From Jiella endophytica (GTDB lineage: Bacteria; Pseudomonadota; Alphaproteobacteria; Rhizobiales; Rhizobiaceae), in the NCBI RefSeq assembly GCF_004519335.1, contig NZ_SOZD01000003.1, positions 310,001-374,000 on the forward strand: 64,000 bases of DNA, written 5' to 3'. The position numbers and the translations under genes are program-made. Shown piece by piece: positions 16,279 to 24,295 of this stretch; the first letter of the stretch is position 1, and each line of letters starts with the position of its first letter. The notes below the pieces were generated by a model. The model was not told the DNA's origin and did not search any database. It saw only the letters and a list, made by a program, of their open reading frames with translations.

Positions 16279-16716
16279 TCAGTCGCAGACGGTGACGTTG
16301 CCGATGCGCACGCAGCCGCCATAGCGCCGACGCCGGCGGTAGACGCCGCAAAGCCGCGGATTTTGGCGGCGGAACCAGCGATAGCGGCAGTCGTAACGGG
16401 CACTGCGGCGATAATAACGGCGGCGTCCGCGGTAGTACCGGCGGTGCTGTCGACGATGGTGCCGGCGGCTGCTGCGATGGTGGCGATGGCCGTGGTATTG
16501 AGCGACTTCGTAGCTGCCGTCCTCGCCGTCGATCCGGTCGAGCAGATCTTCGCCGGCGCCTTCCGCCGCCTCTGCCTCGGAACCGAAGGGCGAAGCTGCG
16601 ACGGCAGCCGCACAGGCCACTGCGCCGAAACCGAGGAGCAAGCGTCTCCGTGCCGGGTCAGGCTCGGCCGCCTTGGCTGGGCCGCCAAACGGCCAGGACA
16701 ATCTGAACAGCGACAT
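16279..16716 (-). CDS. Tat-type exported His/Arg/Tyr-rich protein, unknown function
   Basis: A 145-aa protein. The N-terminus has a twin-arginine-like signal, ARRRLLLGFGAVACAAAVAA (about residues 22-41), preceded by a hydrophilic stretch. After a short acidic segment (GEDLLDRIDGEDG) the mature part is extremely rich in His, Arg and Tyr (HGHRHHRSSRRHHRRQHRRY and YYRGRRRYYRRS), ending in a Cys-containing tail (CRYRWFRRQNPRLC, CVRIGNVTVCD) with four cysteines. Such composition suggests polyanion or metal binding in the periplasm, but no family is recognised. The composition could in principle arise from a wrong frame; the good signal peptide and the conserved-looking tail support it being real. 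Confidence 0.6.
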   Translation of the reverse strand: MSLFRLSWPFGGPAKAAEPDPARRRLLLGFGAVACAAAVAASPFGSEAEAAEGAGEDLLDRIDGEDGSYEVAQYHGHRHHRSSRRHHRRQHRRYYRGRRRYYRRSARYDCRYRWFRRQNPRLCGVYRRRRRYGGCVRIGNVTVCD

Positions 16717-17233
16717 CGTTCTTCTCCATTTGAGCTGCCCCTTGCGCGTTTCCGGCGGCTCCCACGGTCTTCGCCGCGGTTCTGGCTGATGCCGCCCGCC
16801 AAGCCCGCCGCCGACGTCACCAGAGAGACGACGACCACGGCAGGCCTGCAGACGGCATCGTATGCCGCAAGGGCAGGCTGGTCGACCTTCGTCAGATCAC
16901 ATCGACGTTTGTCGGAGATTTTCGACGCCAGAAACGGCTTTCTGCGAGGCCATTTGTGGAAGCGATTGCCGGGGCCGCCAATGGCTTCGGGTCGAGCGTT
17001 CGCAAGGCTCGCAGGGCAGCGCGCCATCCGGCAGTCGAGTGCCGCGAAAGCCGGTAGGACGGACCGGTCAGGCCGCTTTCTCAGATGGATTGAGCTTCGG
17101 GCCACGGGATCTGCCCAGCAGCGCGCGACCTTCGGGATAATCAAGGGGCGTCGTGGCGACAGACGCTCGCCGTTCCGCCGCGAGCAAGTCGCAGCAGCGG
17201 AAGAAAGTTGATGCTTCGACAGCGCCTGAAGGC
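16717..17233. other. Intergenic region between csaA and the His/Arg-rich gene
   Basis: 517 bp between two minus-strand genes. Long open frames cross it on both strands but have no recognisable domains, no plausible start signals and biased composition. I see no gene; it presumably holds the promoter of the downstream exported protein. Confidence 0.5.
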
Positions 17234-17590
17234 TCAGAACAACCGGCCGCCCTTCGGCACGGCGTGGCCCGGCCCGAGCAGCACCACCTCGCCGTTCTCG
17301 TCGGGGATGCCGAGGGTCAGCACTTCCGACCGGATCGGGCCGATCTGGCGGGGCGGAAAGTTGACGACGGCGATCACCTGCCGGCCGACGAGCTCTTCCG
17401 GCTTGTAGTGGACGGTGATCTGGGCGGAGGACTTCTTCACCCCGATCGTCTCGCCGAAGTCGATCATCAGCTTGATGGCGGGCTTGCGCGCCTCGGGAAA
17501 CGGCGCCGCCTCGACGATCGTCCCGACGCGAATGTCGACCTTCATGAAGTCGTCGAAGGTGATCTGCGACGCGGGTTCGGTGGTGGTCAT
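17234..17590 (-). CDS. csaA: CsaA-type tRNA-binding (EMAP II-like) protein
   Basis: A 118-aa OB-fold protein of the CsaA family, which binds tRNA and has been described as an export-related chaperone in Bacillus. The start MTTTEPASQITFDDFMKVDI leads into the diagnostic VDIRVGTIVEAAPFPEARKP, followed by IGVKKSSAQITVHY and the C-terminal VVNFPPRQIGPIRSEVLTLG. Length matches the family. It is downstream of proC in the same direction, but separated by a 328-bp region holding a long inverted repeat, so probably independent. Confidence 0.93.
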   Translation of the reverse strand: MTTTEPASQITFDDFMKVDIRVGTIVEAAPFPEARKPAIKLMIDFGETIGVKKSSAQITVHYKPEELVGRQVIAVVNFPPRQIGPIRSEVLTLGIPDENGEVVLLGPGHAVPKGGRLF

Positions 17591-17648
17591 GGCGATTGTC
17601 CTGTGCGTTCTTGCGGGCGGTTTACGTCCAATGCGGCGCCTTTCGGCG

Positions 17649-17821
17649 CCCCCCTCTGCCCTGCCGGGCATCTCCCCCTCAAGGGGGGAGATTGGGCCCG
17701 CATCGATGGCTGCGCCAATTGCGAGCGATGGGCCTGGCAGATCGGTCGGCGGGCGGGCGCAGAACGGTCCGGCTGCGATCTCCCCCCTTGAGGGGGAGAT
17801 GGGCGGCAGCCCAGAGGGGGG
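17649..17821. repeat. Long intergenic inverted repeat, rhizobial RIME-like element (copy 1)
   Basis: Two 44-bp arms (17649-17692 and 17778-17821) face each other across 85 bp. Each arm starts CCCCCCTCTG and itself ends in a small hairpin with CCCCTCAAGGGG. The arms match at 40 of 44 positions. The same arm sequence occurs as a second pair at 34005-34178. It fills the 328-bp gap between proC and csaA, and I see no gene there. The look is that of Rhizobium-type intergenic mosaic elements, which are non-coding. Confidence 0.8.
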
Positions 17822-17918
17822 TGATGCTGCGCCGCAACCGTGAATACTGCCGACCGGATGGCCGCGAAGGGAAAAAAGCACACCTGTCCCGCAAGAGTCG
17901 CAAAGGGCCCCGCGCCCC

Positions 17919-18731
17919 TCACCCCTTCGCCAGTTCCTCCGCCCGGTCCCTCGCCGCGCGCATCGCCTCTTCCATCAGGAGAGCCAGCCGGTCCTCGCCC
18001 ATCAGCACGTCGAGCGCCGCCTGGGTGGTGCCGTTCGGCGAGGTGACGTTCTTCCTCAGCTGCGACGGCGCGTCGTCGGAGCGGATCATCAGTTCGCCCG
18101 CACCGGCCACCGTGTGGCGGGCAAGGCGCATCGCGAGGTCGGCCGGCAGCCCCAGCGCCTCGCCGGCCTTCGCCATGCATTCGGCGAGGTGGAAGACATA
18201 GGCCGGCCCCGAGCCGGACACCGCGGTCACCGCGTCGATCAGCGCTTCCTCGCCGACCCATTCCACCGGTCCGCTCGCCTCGAGCAGCTGGCCGGCGGCA
18301 TCGCGATCCTTCTCGCCGGTCCGCTCGTTGCCATAGGCGCCGGTGATGCCCCGGCCGATCAGCGCCGGCGTGTTGGGCATGGCGCGCACCACCGGATGGG
18401 GGCCGAGCAGATCCTCGATCGCCGCGACCGTGGTTCCGGCGGCGATGGATACGACGAGGGTTTCGGGCCGCATCGCCGCTTTCAGCGGCGGCACGGCCGC
18501 CGTCATCATCTGCGGCTTCACCGCCAGGACGACGATGTCGAAGTCGCCCTCGGGCACCGCGGTGCGATGGCCGACGCCCTTGTCGATCAGCGGCTGCAGC
18601 GCCGGCCCGACCGCCGGGTCGACGACCGTCACGCTGGCCGGCGAAAGGCCCTTTTCGAGCCAGCCGCCGAGCAGCGCCGACCCCATGTTGCCGCCGCCGA
18701 GAAGCAGGATGCGGGCATCGATCATCGGCAC
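17919..18731 (-). CDS. proC: Pyrroline-5-carboxylate reductase
   Basis: Catalyses the last step of proline synthesis, NAD(P)H-dependent reduction of pyrroline-5-carboxylate. The 270-aa product has the N-terminal Rossmann motif LLLGGGNMGSALLGGWL (about residues 9-25), the central VVSIAAGTT, and the C-terminal family signatures AVSGSGPAYVF and TSPNGTTQAALDVL. The second ATG (18725, MIDARIL) is an equally good start; the difference is two residues. No operon partner is obvious: a YbjN gene lies 156 bp upstream in the same direction. Confidence 0.96.
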   Translation of the reverse strand: MPMIDARILLLGGGNMGSALLGGWLEKGLSPASVTVVDPAVGPALQPLIDKGVGHRTAVPEGDFDIVVLAVKPQMMTAAVPPLKAAMRPETLVVSIAAGTTVAAIEDLLGPHPVVRAMPNTPALIGRGITGAYGNERTGEKDRDAAGQLLEASGPVEWVGEEALIDAVTAVSGSGPAYVFHLAECMAKAGEALGLPADLAMRLARHTVAGAGELMIRSDDAPSQLRKNVTSPNGTTQAALDVLMGEDRLALLMEEAMRAARDRAEELAKG

Positions 18732-18887
18732 TCACTCCGGAAGACTGGAAGACGACAGCGACGGCACTCTAGCCGTCAGGGGCGCAGCTGCAAGCCATGC
18801 CGACGCGCCGGGCGAACACCGATCGGCTTCGCCTCCCCACGGGCGCCGACCGCTCGGGCCAGCGGGATCGAGGCTCGCAGCCGAATG

Positions 18888-19388
18888 TCAGGCCTCGCCG
18901 ACGGTCTCGAACATCGAGGCGCTCAGCGCCTCTTCCGCCGACTTGTCGGCCCAGATGACGAACTGGAACGCCTGGTAGAAGCGCTCGCAGCTTTCCAGCG
19001 CCATGGCGAGCATGCGCTCGGCCTGGCCGCTGGTCGCGTCGAGCCCGTTCGACAGGAGCAGCGAATGACGGAACATCACCGCACCTTCCTTGCGCCAGAG
19101 GTCGAAATGCCCGACCACCAGCTTCTCGTTGATGCGCGCGAGCAGGGTCTGAATCTCGGCCTGCCGATGCGGCGGGACCTTGAGGTCGAAGGCGCAGGCG
19201 AGATGCAGCGCCTCCATGTCGTCGATCCAGGAGAACGACACCGAATAGTCGGTCCACACGCCGGCGACCGCAACCGCCAGCTCGTCTTCGCAGGAGCGCT
19301 CGAACGCCCATTCGCGCGACGTCGCCACCCATTCGATCACATCGACAGGGTTCGACTGTCGCAAGACTGCCATATCGTCGAATTGCAT
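18888..19388 (-). CDS. YbjN domain-containing protein
   Basis: A 166-aa soluble protein of the YbjN family, found next to proC in many alphaproteobacteria. Family features are the early WVATSREWAFERSCEDELAV and the mid-protein CAFDLKVPPHRQAEIQTLLA with VVGHFDLWRKEGAVMFRHSL. The fold resembles type III secretion chaperones; the molecular role is unknown, with E. coli YbjN linked to stress and motility. The gene ends 156 bp before proC, and may be co-transcribed with it. Confidence 0.87.
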   Translation of the reverse strand: MQFDDMAVLRQSNPVDVIEWVATSREWAFERSCEDELAVAVAGVWTDYSVSFSWIDDMEALHLACAFDLKVPPHRQAEIQTLLARINEKLVVGHFDLWRKEGAVMFRHSLLLSNGLDATSGQAERMLAMALESCERFYQAFQFVIWADKSAEEALSASMFETVGEA

Positions 19389-19672
19389 GCTGATTCCTCG
19401 TCAGAATGAATGGGCGGGCAGCCGCCCGCCGCGGCCGCTGCCCGCAGGGGTCATCCGTTCGCCGCCGCCGACGAATCACCCTTGAGAATCAGCATACAGA
19501 CGGGGAGTCTTCACGCTAAGAGCGTTAACCGTTTTTTCATGTTGATGAGATCCGGCGCTTTCCGAATCGGACAAGGACAGCCGCTTAAGCGACTCTGCGA
19601 TCAGGATTTTCGCATCGGAAAAATCGCATTGCCGACGCCGGGGAAACTGTCGATAGCCTGTGGATAATGCCT

Positions 19673-19939
19673 TCAGGCGCCGGTGCTGCCCGCCATCTTG
19701 GCTTCGAGATCGGCGAGCCGCTTCTTCAGCGCCTCGTTTTCCATGCGCGCCTTCATCGCCATTTCGCGCACCGCCTCGAATTCCTCGCGCTGGACGAGGT
19801 CCATCTGGTTGAGCAGGCGTTCGCCCTGGGTGCGGAACAGCGTCTCGACCTCCCGGCGCACGCCCTGGGCCGTCCCGGCCGCATCGGTCATCACGCGGGC
19901 GAATTCGTCGAGAAGACGGTTGGGGGCTCGGTTCGGCAT
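19673..19939 (-). CDS. ubiK: UbiK/BMFP family accessory factor
   Basis: An 88-aa protein of the membrane fusogenic (BMFP) family, whose E. coli member UbiK assists the cytosolic ubiquinone-biosynthesis complex. The sequence fits: an amphipathic N-terminal helix (NRLLDEFARVMTDAAGTAQG), then a strongly predicted coiled coil in the C-terminal half (REMAMKARMENEALKKRLAD, LEAKM). Length is typical. It is divergent from lgt with 246 bp between, which is the usual alphaproteobacterial neighbourhood for this gene. Confidence 0.86.
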   Translation of the reverse strand: MPNRAPNRLLDEFARVMTDAAGTAQGVRREVETLFRTQGERLLNQMDLVQREEFEAVREMAMKARMENEALKKRLADLEAKMAGSTGA

Positions 19940-20185
19940 GGTCGTCTCCGGTTTCGGGATGTTTCATCGCAGGTAGAGGCGCGCCGCCGGTTAGACAATA
20001 GCGCAGGCCCGGCAATCGCCGCTCGTCAGTGCCCGGCAGGGCGGCTTTTCGGCGCCGTCCGAGGCGGGCTGGCATCGCCCCGGTCTTCAAAGCGTCGCGG
20101 GTTGCGCTTATGAGGGCCTCGCGCGGCACCCGCTTTTCAGGCGGGGCCGCGCCGACGAACACGGACGACGAGGCCCGCTTCGACC

Positions 20186-21076
20186 ATGCTCTCCCTCCAG
20201 ACACTCGGCGTGCTGGCCTATCCGAACATCGACCCGGTGTTCCTGCAGATCGGCCCGATCGCGCTCCACTGGTACGGCCTTGCCTATGTCGCCGGCATCC
20301 TCTGCGGCTGGCTCTATGGCCGCCATCTCGTCGCCAACACCCGTCTCTGGCCGAACGGCGTCTCGCCGATCACCAAGCTGCAGATCGACGACATGATCCT
20401 CTATCTCGTCCTCGGCATCGTGCTCGGCGGGCGCATCGGCTATGTCGTCTTCTACGATCCGCTGCAGTATCTCGCCGATCCGCTGACGGTGTTTTCGGTG
20501 TGGGACGGCGGCATGGCCTTTCACGGCGGTCTCGTCGGCGTGACGGTGGCGCTGATCCTGTTCTGCCGCAACACCGGCGTGCCGTTCTTCAGCCTGATCG
20601 ACGTCGTCGCCGCCTCGGTGCCCTTCGGCCTGTTCTTCGGCCGGATCGCCAATTTCGTGAACAGCGAGCTCTGGGGCTCGCCGTCAGACGTTCCCTGGGC
20701 GATGGTGTTTCCGACCGGCGGCCCCGAGCCGCGCCATCCGAGCCAGCTCTACGAGGCTGCGCTCGAGGGCGTGCTTCTCTGGATCATCCTCAGGATCGCC
20801 ACCCACGGCTTCAAGACGCTCGGCAGGCCGCGGCTCACCGCCGGCCTTTTCATCTTCTTCTACGGCGTCGCGCGGATCCTCGTCGAGGCCTTCTGGCGCA
20901 TTCCCGACGCGCAGCTCGGCTATCTCCTCGGCGGCTGGCTGACCATGGGCATGGTGCTCTCCTTCCCGATGCTGCTCGTCGGGCTCTGGGCAATTGCGAC
21001 GGCAAAGCCGGTGACCTACGAGCCGGCCGAGGGCGCCGGCGAGATCGCCGGGAGCCGGGACTCGGCGCGCCCTTGA
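20186..21076 (+). CDS. lgt: Prolipoprotein diacylglyceryl transferase
   Basis: Inner-membrane enzyme that attaches diacylglycerol from phosphatidylglycerol to the lipobox cysteine of prolipoproteins, the first step of lipoprotein maturation. The 296-aa product has seven predicted membrane helices and the key motif DGGMAFHGGLVGV (about residues 110-122), whose HGG is essential in the family, followed by FFGRIANFVNSELWG, the Lgt signature (Arg and Asn/Glu conserved). It overlaps the next gene by 4 bp (TTGA), indicating translational coupling. Several lipoproteins in this window are its likely substrates. Confidence 0.97.
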   Translation: MLSLQTLGVLAYPNIDPVFLQIGPIALHWYGLAYVAGILCGWLYGRHLVANTRLWPNGVSPITKLQIDDMILYLVLGIVLGGRIGYVVFYDPLQYLADPLTVFSVWDGGMAFHGGLVGVTVALILFCRNTGVPFFSLIDVVAASVPFGLFFGRIANFVNSELWGSPSDVPWAMVFPTGGPEPRHPSQLYEAALEGVLLWIILRIATHGFKTLGRPRLTAGLFIFFYGVARILVEAFWRIPDAQLGYLLGGWLTMGMVLSFPMLLVGLWAIATAKPVTYEPAEGAGEIAGSRDSARP

Positions 21077-22176
21077 ACGCCCTTGCCGAGAAGATCACAG
21101 AAATCATCCGGCGCGGGGGACCGATCGGCATCGACCGGTTCTGGAACGTCGCGCTGTTCGATCCCGGCGCCGGCTATTACGCGACGAAGAACCCCTTCGG
21201 GCGGGCCGGCGACTTCGTCACCGCGCCGGAGGTCAGCCAGATGTTCGGCGAACTGATTGGCGCCTGGGTCGCTTCGGCCTGGGCCGCGCTCGGCAGTCCG
21301 AAACCGTTCAGGCTGATCGAGATCGGCCCCGGCCGGGGCACGCTGATGGCCGACATGCTGCGCACGCTCCGACGCGCCGCGCCGGGCTGCCTTGCAGCAG
21401 CGAGCATCCACCTCGTCGAGACCAGCGAGACCCTTGCCGCGATCCAGGCCGAGACGCTGTCGCGCTTCGACCTGCCGATCCGCCGCCATCGCAGGGTCGA
21501 GGAGGTCGGCGGCGGTCCGGCGATCATCGTCGCCAACGAACTCTTCGACGCCCTCGCCATCCGCCAGTTCGTCTTCGACGGCACGGCCTTCGCTGAGCGC
21601 TGCGTCGGCCTTGGCGAGGACGGGCGGCTGCAGTTCACCCTCGCCCCCCGGCTCGACAGGCAGCCGCAGGCCGCCGCACTGCCCGGCCCGCCAGAGCCGG
21701 GTGCGGTGCTGGAAGTCTCGCCGGAGCGCGACGCGCTTGCCGCCGCCCTTGCCACGCGTCTCGCCACAGAAGGCGGCGCCGGCCTCTTCATCGACTACGG
21801 CCACGGGGAAAGCGGCTATGGCGACACGCTGCAGGCGATCCACGCCCACGCCTTCGCCGATCCGCTCGAAAGGCCGGGCGAGGCCGACATCACCAGCCAT
21901 GTGGACTTTGCCCGTCTCGGCCACATCTTCGCAGCGCGCGGACTCGCCGTCTCGAAGGTGACCGAACAGGGCGACCTCCTCCTTTCCCTCGGGCTGCTCG
22001 AACGCGCCGGCGCACTCGGTGCGCCGATGGATGCGGACAGCCGGCGCCGGATCGAGCAGCAGGTGGCCCGTCTCGCAGGGCGGAGCGACGGTGAAATGGG
22101 CAGTCTCTTCAAGGCTCTGGCCGCTGCGTCATCGCCGCTTCCGCTGCCGCCCTTCACCCCGCAACAGCCGGATTGA
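21073..22176 (+). CDS. SAM-dependent methyltransferase, NDUFAF7/MidA family
   Basis: A 367-aa class I methyltransferase of the DUF185 family, whose mitochondrial member NDUFAF7 methylates an arginine of a complex I subunit. Seen: IDRFWNVALFDPGAGYYATK and PFGRAGDFVTAPEVSQMFGE near the N-terminus, then the SAM-binding motif LIEIGPGRGTLMADMLR (about residues 80-96) and the family IVANELFDALAIRQFV, with FIDYGHGESGYGDTLQA near the C-terminus. The start is a TTG that overlaps the lgt stop (TTGA), the only start consistent with the family N-terminus. pgeF follows after 6 bp. The bacterial substrate is unknown. Confidence 0.9.
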   Translation: MNALAEKITEIIRRGGPIGIDRFWNVALFDPGAGYYATKNPFGRAGDFVTAPEVSQMFGELIGAWVASAWAALGSPKPFRLIEIGPGRGTLMADMLRTLRRAAPGCLAAASIHLVETSETLAAIQAETLSRFDLPIRRHRRVEEVGGGPAIIVANELFDALAIRQFVFDGTAFAERCVGLGEDGRLQFTLAPRLDRQPQAAALPGPPEPGAVLEVSPERDALAAALATRLATEGGAGLFIDYGHGESGYGDTLQAIHAHAFADPLERPGEADITSHVDFARLGHIFAARGLAVSKVTEQGDLLLSLGLLERAGALGAPMDADSRRRIEQQVARLAGRSDGEMGSLFKALAAASSPLPLPPFTPQQPD

Positions 22177-22182
22177 CTTCCC

Positions 22183-23013
22183 ATGCCCGCTCGCCCACCA
22201 TCCGCGCCCATGGCCGATCACACCACCCGCGCTCCGGCGCTCAAGGACGAGGACGTGATCCGCGCGGCGGAGCTCACCGGCGACGCCATATCCCATGGCT
22301 TCTTCACCCGCCGCGGCGGCGTCTCGACCGGCCTCTACGAAGGCCTCAATGTCGGCATCGGATCCAAGGACGATGTGGCCGACGTCAGTGAAAACCGCGC
22401 CAGGGCAATGGCCACGCTCGGCCTTCGCGAGGGAGCGCTGGCGACCCCCTGGCAGGTGCATTCCGCCGAGGCGATCGTCGTCGATCGTCCGTTTGAAGGC
22501 GAACGGCCGAAAGCCGACGGCATCGTCACCACCCGGCCGGGCTTTGCCATCGGCGTCGTCACCGCCGACTGCGGCCCCGTCCTCTTTGCCGACCAGAAGA
22601 ACGGCGTCGTCGGCGCCGCGCATTCCGGCTGGCGCGGAGCGCTCGGCGGCGTCCTCGAGGCGACCGTCGCGGCGATGGAGACGGTCGGCGCCAGGCGCTC
22701 GTCGATCACCGCCATCCTCGGCCCGACGATCACCCAGCCGAATTACGAGGTCGGCCTCGACATGGTGGCGGCCTTCGTCGAGGGCGACGCCAGCAGGGAG
22801 CACTTCTTTGCGCCGGGAAAGGGATCGGACAAGCGGCAGTTCGACCTCCCCGGCTTCATCGTCCACGTTCTCCAGGAGGCGGGTGTGAAGGCGGGCTTCG
22901 TTGGCCGATGCACCTATGGCGAGCCGGACATGTTCTACTCCTTCCGCCGCACCACCCATCGCGGCGAGCCCGATTACGGCCGGCAGCTCGCGGCGATCTG
23001 TCTGCGGGATTGA
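22183..23013 (+). CDS. pgeF: Peptidoglycan editing factor PgeF, laccase-domain family
   Basis: A 276-aa member of the DUF152/YfiH family, which hydrolyses misincorporated L-Ser from peptidoglycan precursors in E. coli. The sequence carries the multicopper-like ligand motifs HGFFTRRGGVSTGLYEGLNV near the N-terminus, PWQVHSAEAIVV, VVTADCGPVLFAD (Cys ligand) and AAHSGWRGALGGV (His ligand), plus FYSFRRTTHRGEPDYGRQLA at the end. A second in-frame ATG (MADHTT, 22210) could also be the start. It is tightly packed between the methyltransferase and an M24-fold gene. Confidence 0.93.
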   Translation: MPARPPSAPMADHTTRAPALKDEDVIRAAELTGDAISHGFFTRRGGVSTGLYEGLNVGIGSKDDVADVSENRARAMATLGLREGALATPWQVHSAEAIVVDRPFEGERPKADGIVTTRPGFAIGVVTADCGPVLFADQKNGVVGAAHSGWRGALGGVLEATVAAMETVGARRSSITAILGPTITQPNYEVGLDMVAAFVEGDASREHFFAPGKGSDKRQFDLPGFIVHVLQEAGVKAGFVGRCTYGEPDMFYSFRRTTHRGEPDYGRQLAAICLRD

Positions 23014-23016
23014 ACG

Positions 23017-24168
23017 ATGCTGCATTTCGAACGATGCGAATTCGACACGCGCCGCGAGCGCGTCCTCGCCGAGATGGCGAACCGCAAACTCGACGCCATG
23101 CTGATCTTCTCCCAGGAGTCGATGTACTGGCTGACCGGCTATGACACCTTCGGCTTCTGCTTCTTCCAGTGCCTTGCCCTGAAGGCCAATGGCGAGATGC
23201 AGCTGCTGACCCGCTCGGCGGATCTCAGGCAGGCGCGGCACACCTCGATCCTCGAGGCGATCGTCATCTGGCGCGACCGCGGCAATGCCGACCCGGTGAT
23301 CGAGCTGCGCAACATGCTCGACGACATGGGGCTGCTCGGCACCCGCATCGGCGTCGAATGGCTGACCCACGGGCTGACCGGGACGGCGGGGCGCGCCGTC
23401 AACGAGCGCCTCGGCTCCTTCGCGACGTTGCGGGACGCCTCCGACCTCGTGCCGATGCTGCGGGCGGTGAAGAGCGACGCCGAGATTTCCCATGTCCGCG
23501 AGGCGGCGCTTCTGGCCGACGAGGCCTTCGAGGAAGCGCTGCCGCTGATCGGCGCCGGCGCCGACGAGGCCGACATCCTGGCGGCGCTGCAGGGCCACGT
23601 GCTGAAGCGCGGCGGCGACTATCCCGCCAATCCGTTCATCGTCGGCTCCGGCCGAGACGCCCTCCTCTGCCGCTACAAGTCCGGCCGCCGCAGGCTCGAC
23701 GCGAGCGACCAGGTGACGCTCGAATGGGCGGGGGTGAAGGCGCAGTATCACGCCGCCCTGATGCGCACGGTGATCGTCGGCGAGCCGACGGAGCGCCACC
23801 AGGAACTCTATGCCGCGGCAAGAGAGGCGCTCGCCGCCGTCGAGGAGGTGATGCGGCCCGAACATACCTTCGGCGACGTCTTCGACGCCCATTCCGCGGT
23901 GATGGAGGAGCACGAGCTGGTCCGCCACCGCTTGAGCGCCTGCGGCTATTCGCTCGGTGCGCGCTACGCCCCGTCCTGGATGGACACGCCGATGTTCCAT
24001 GTCGGCAATCCGGCGGTGATCCAGCCGAACATGACGCTGTTCGCCCACATGATCATCATGGATTCCGACACCGGAACGGCGATGACCCTCGGGCGCACCT
24101 ATCTCACCACCGAGACGGAGCCTGAACCCCTGTCGCGGCTGCCGCTCGACCTGCAGGTCGTGGGCTGA
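23017..24168 (+). CDS. M24 (pita-bread fold) Xaa-Pro peptidase-like protein, metal ligands apparently missing
   Basis: A 383-aa two-domain protein, with a creatinase-type N-terminal domain (SQESMYWLTGYDTFGFCFFQ) and a C-terminal pita-bread domain (GGDYPANPFIVGSGRDALLC). In canonical metallo-aminopeptidases the C-terminal domain supplies Asp, Asp, His, Glu and Glu. Here the first Asp region reads TLEWAGVKAQYHAALMRTV with Ala where the second Asp is expected, the HGxG(x)H region reads GYSLGARYAPSWMD, and the Glu region reads FAHMIIMDSD. It therefore looks like a metal-free member, as creatinase is, rather than a proline peptidase. It begins 3 bp after pgeF, a conserved pairing in rhizobia. Substrate unknown. 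Confidence 0.82.
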   Translation: MLHFERCEFDTRRERVLAEMANRKLDAMLIFSQESMYWLTGYDTFGFCFFQCLALKANGEMQLLTRSADLRQARHTSILEAIVIWRDRGNADPVIELRNMLDDMGLLGTRIGVEWLTHGLTGTAGRAVNERLGSFATLRDASDLVPMLRAVKSDAEISHVREAALLADEAFEEALPLIGAGADEADILAALQGHVLKRGGDYPANPFIVGSGRDALLCRYKSGRRRLDASDQVTLEWAGVKAQYHAALMRTVIVGEPTERHQELYAAAREALAAVEEVMRPEHTFGDVFDAHSAVMEEHELVRHRLSACGYSLGARYAPSWMDTPMFHVGNPAVIQPNMTLFAHMIIMDSDTGTAMTLGRTYLTTETEPEPLSRLPLDLQVVG

Positions 24169-24295
24169 GAACACCCACAAGGCGAAGGTGCCGCCGCAAC
24201 GCAGCAAATCGCACAGATTTTAACGATTTCTTCCGATCGGAGCGGCAGGATGCCGGTTGCTTCGATGCCGAGACACGGCCGGAAGGAGATCGCCC

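Noticed and set aside
16246-17211. Long plus-strand frame opposite the His/Arg-rich gene
   Set aside because: Ala/Arg-rich low-complexity translation with no signal or motif; it also covers the intergenic region and its strand disagrees with both flanking genes.
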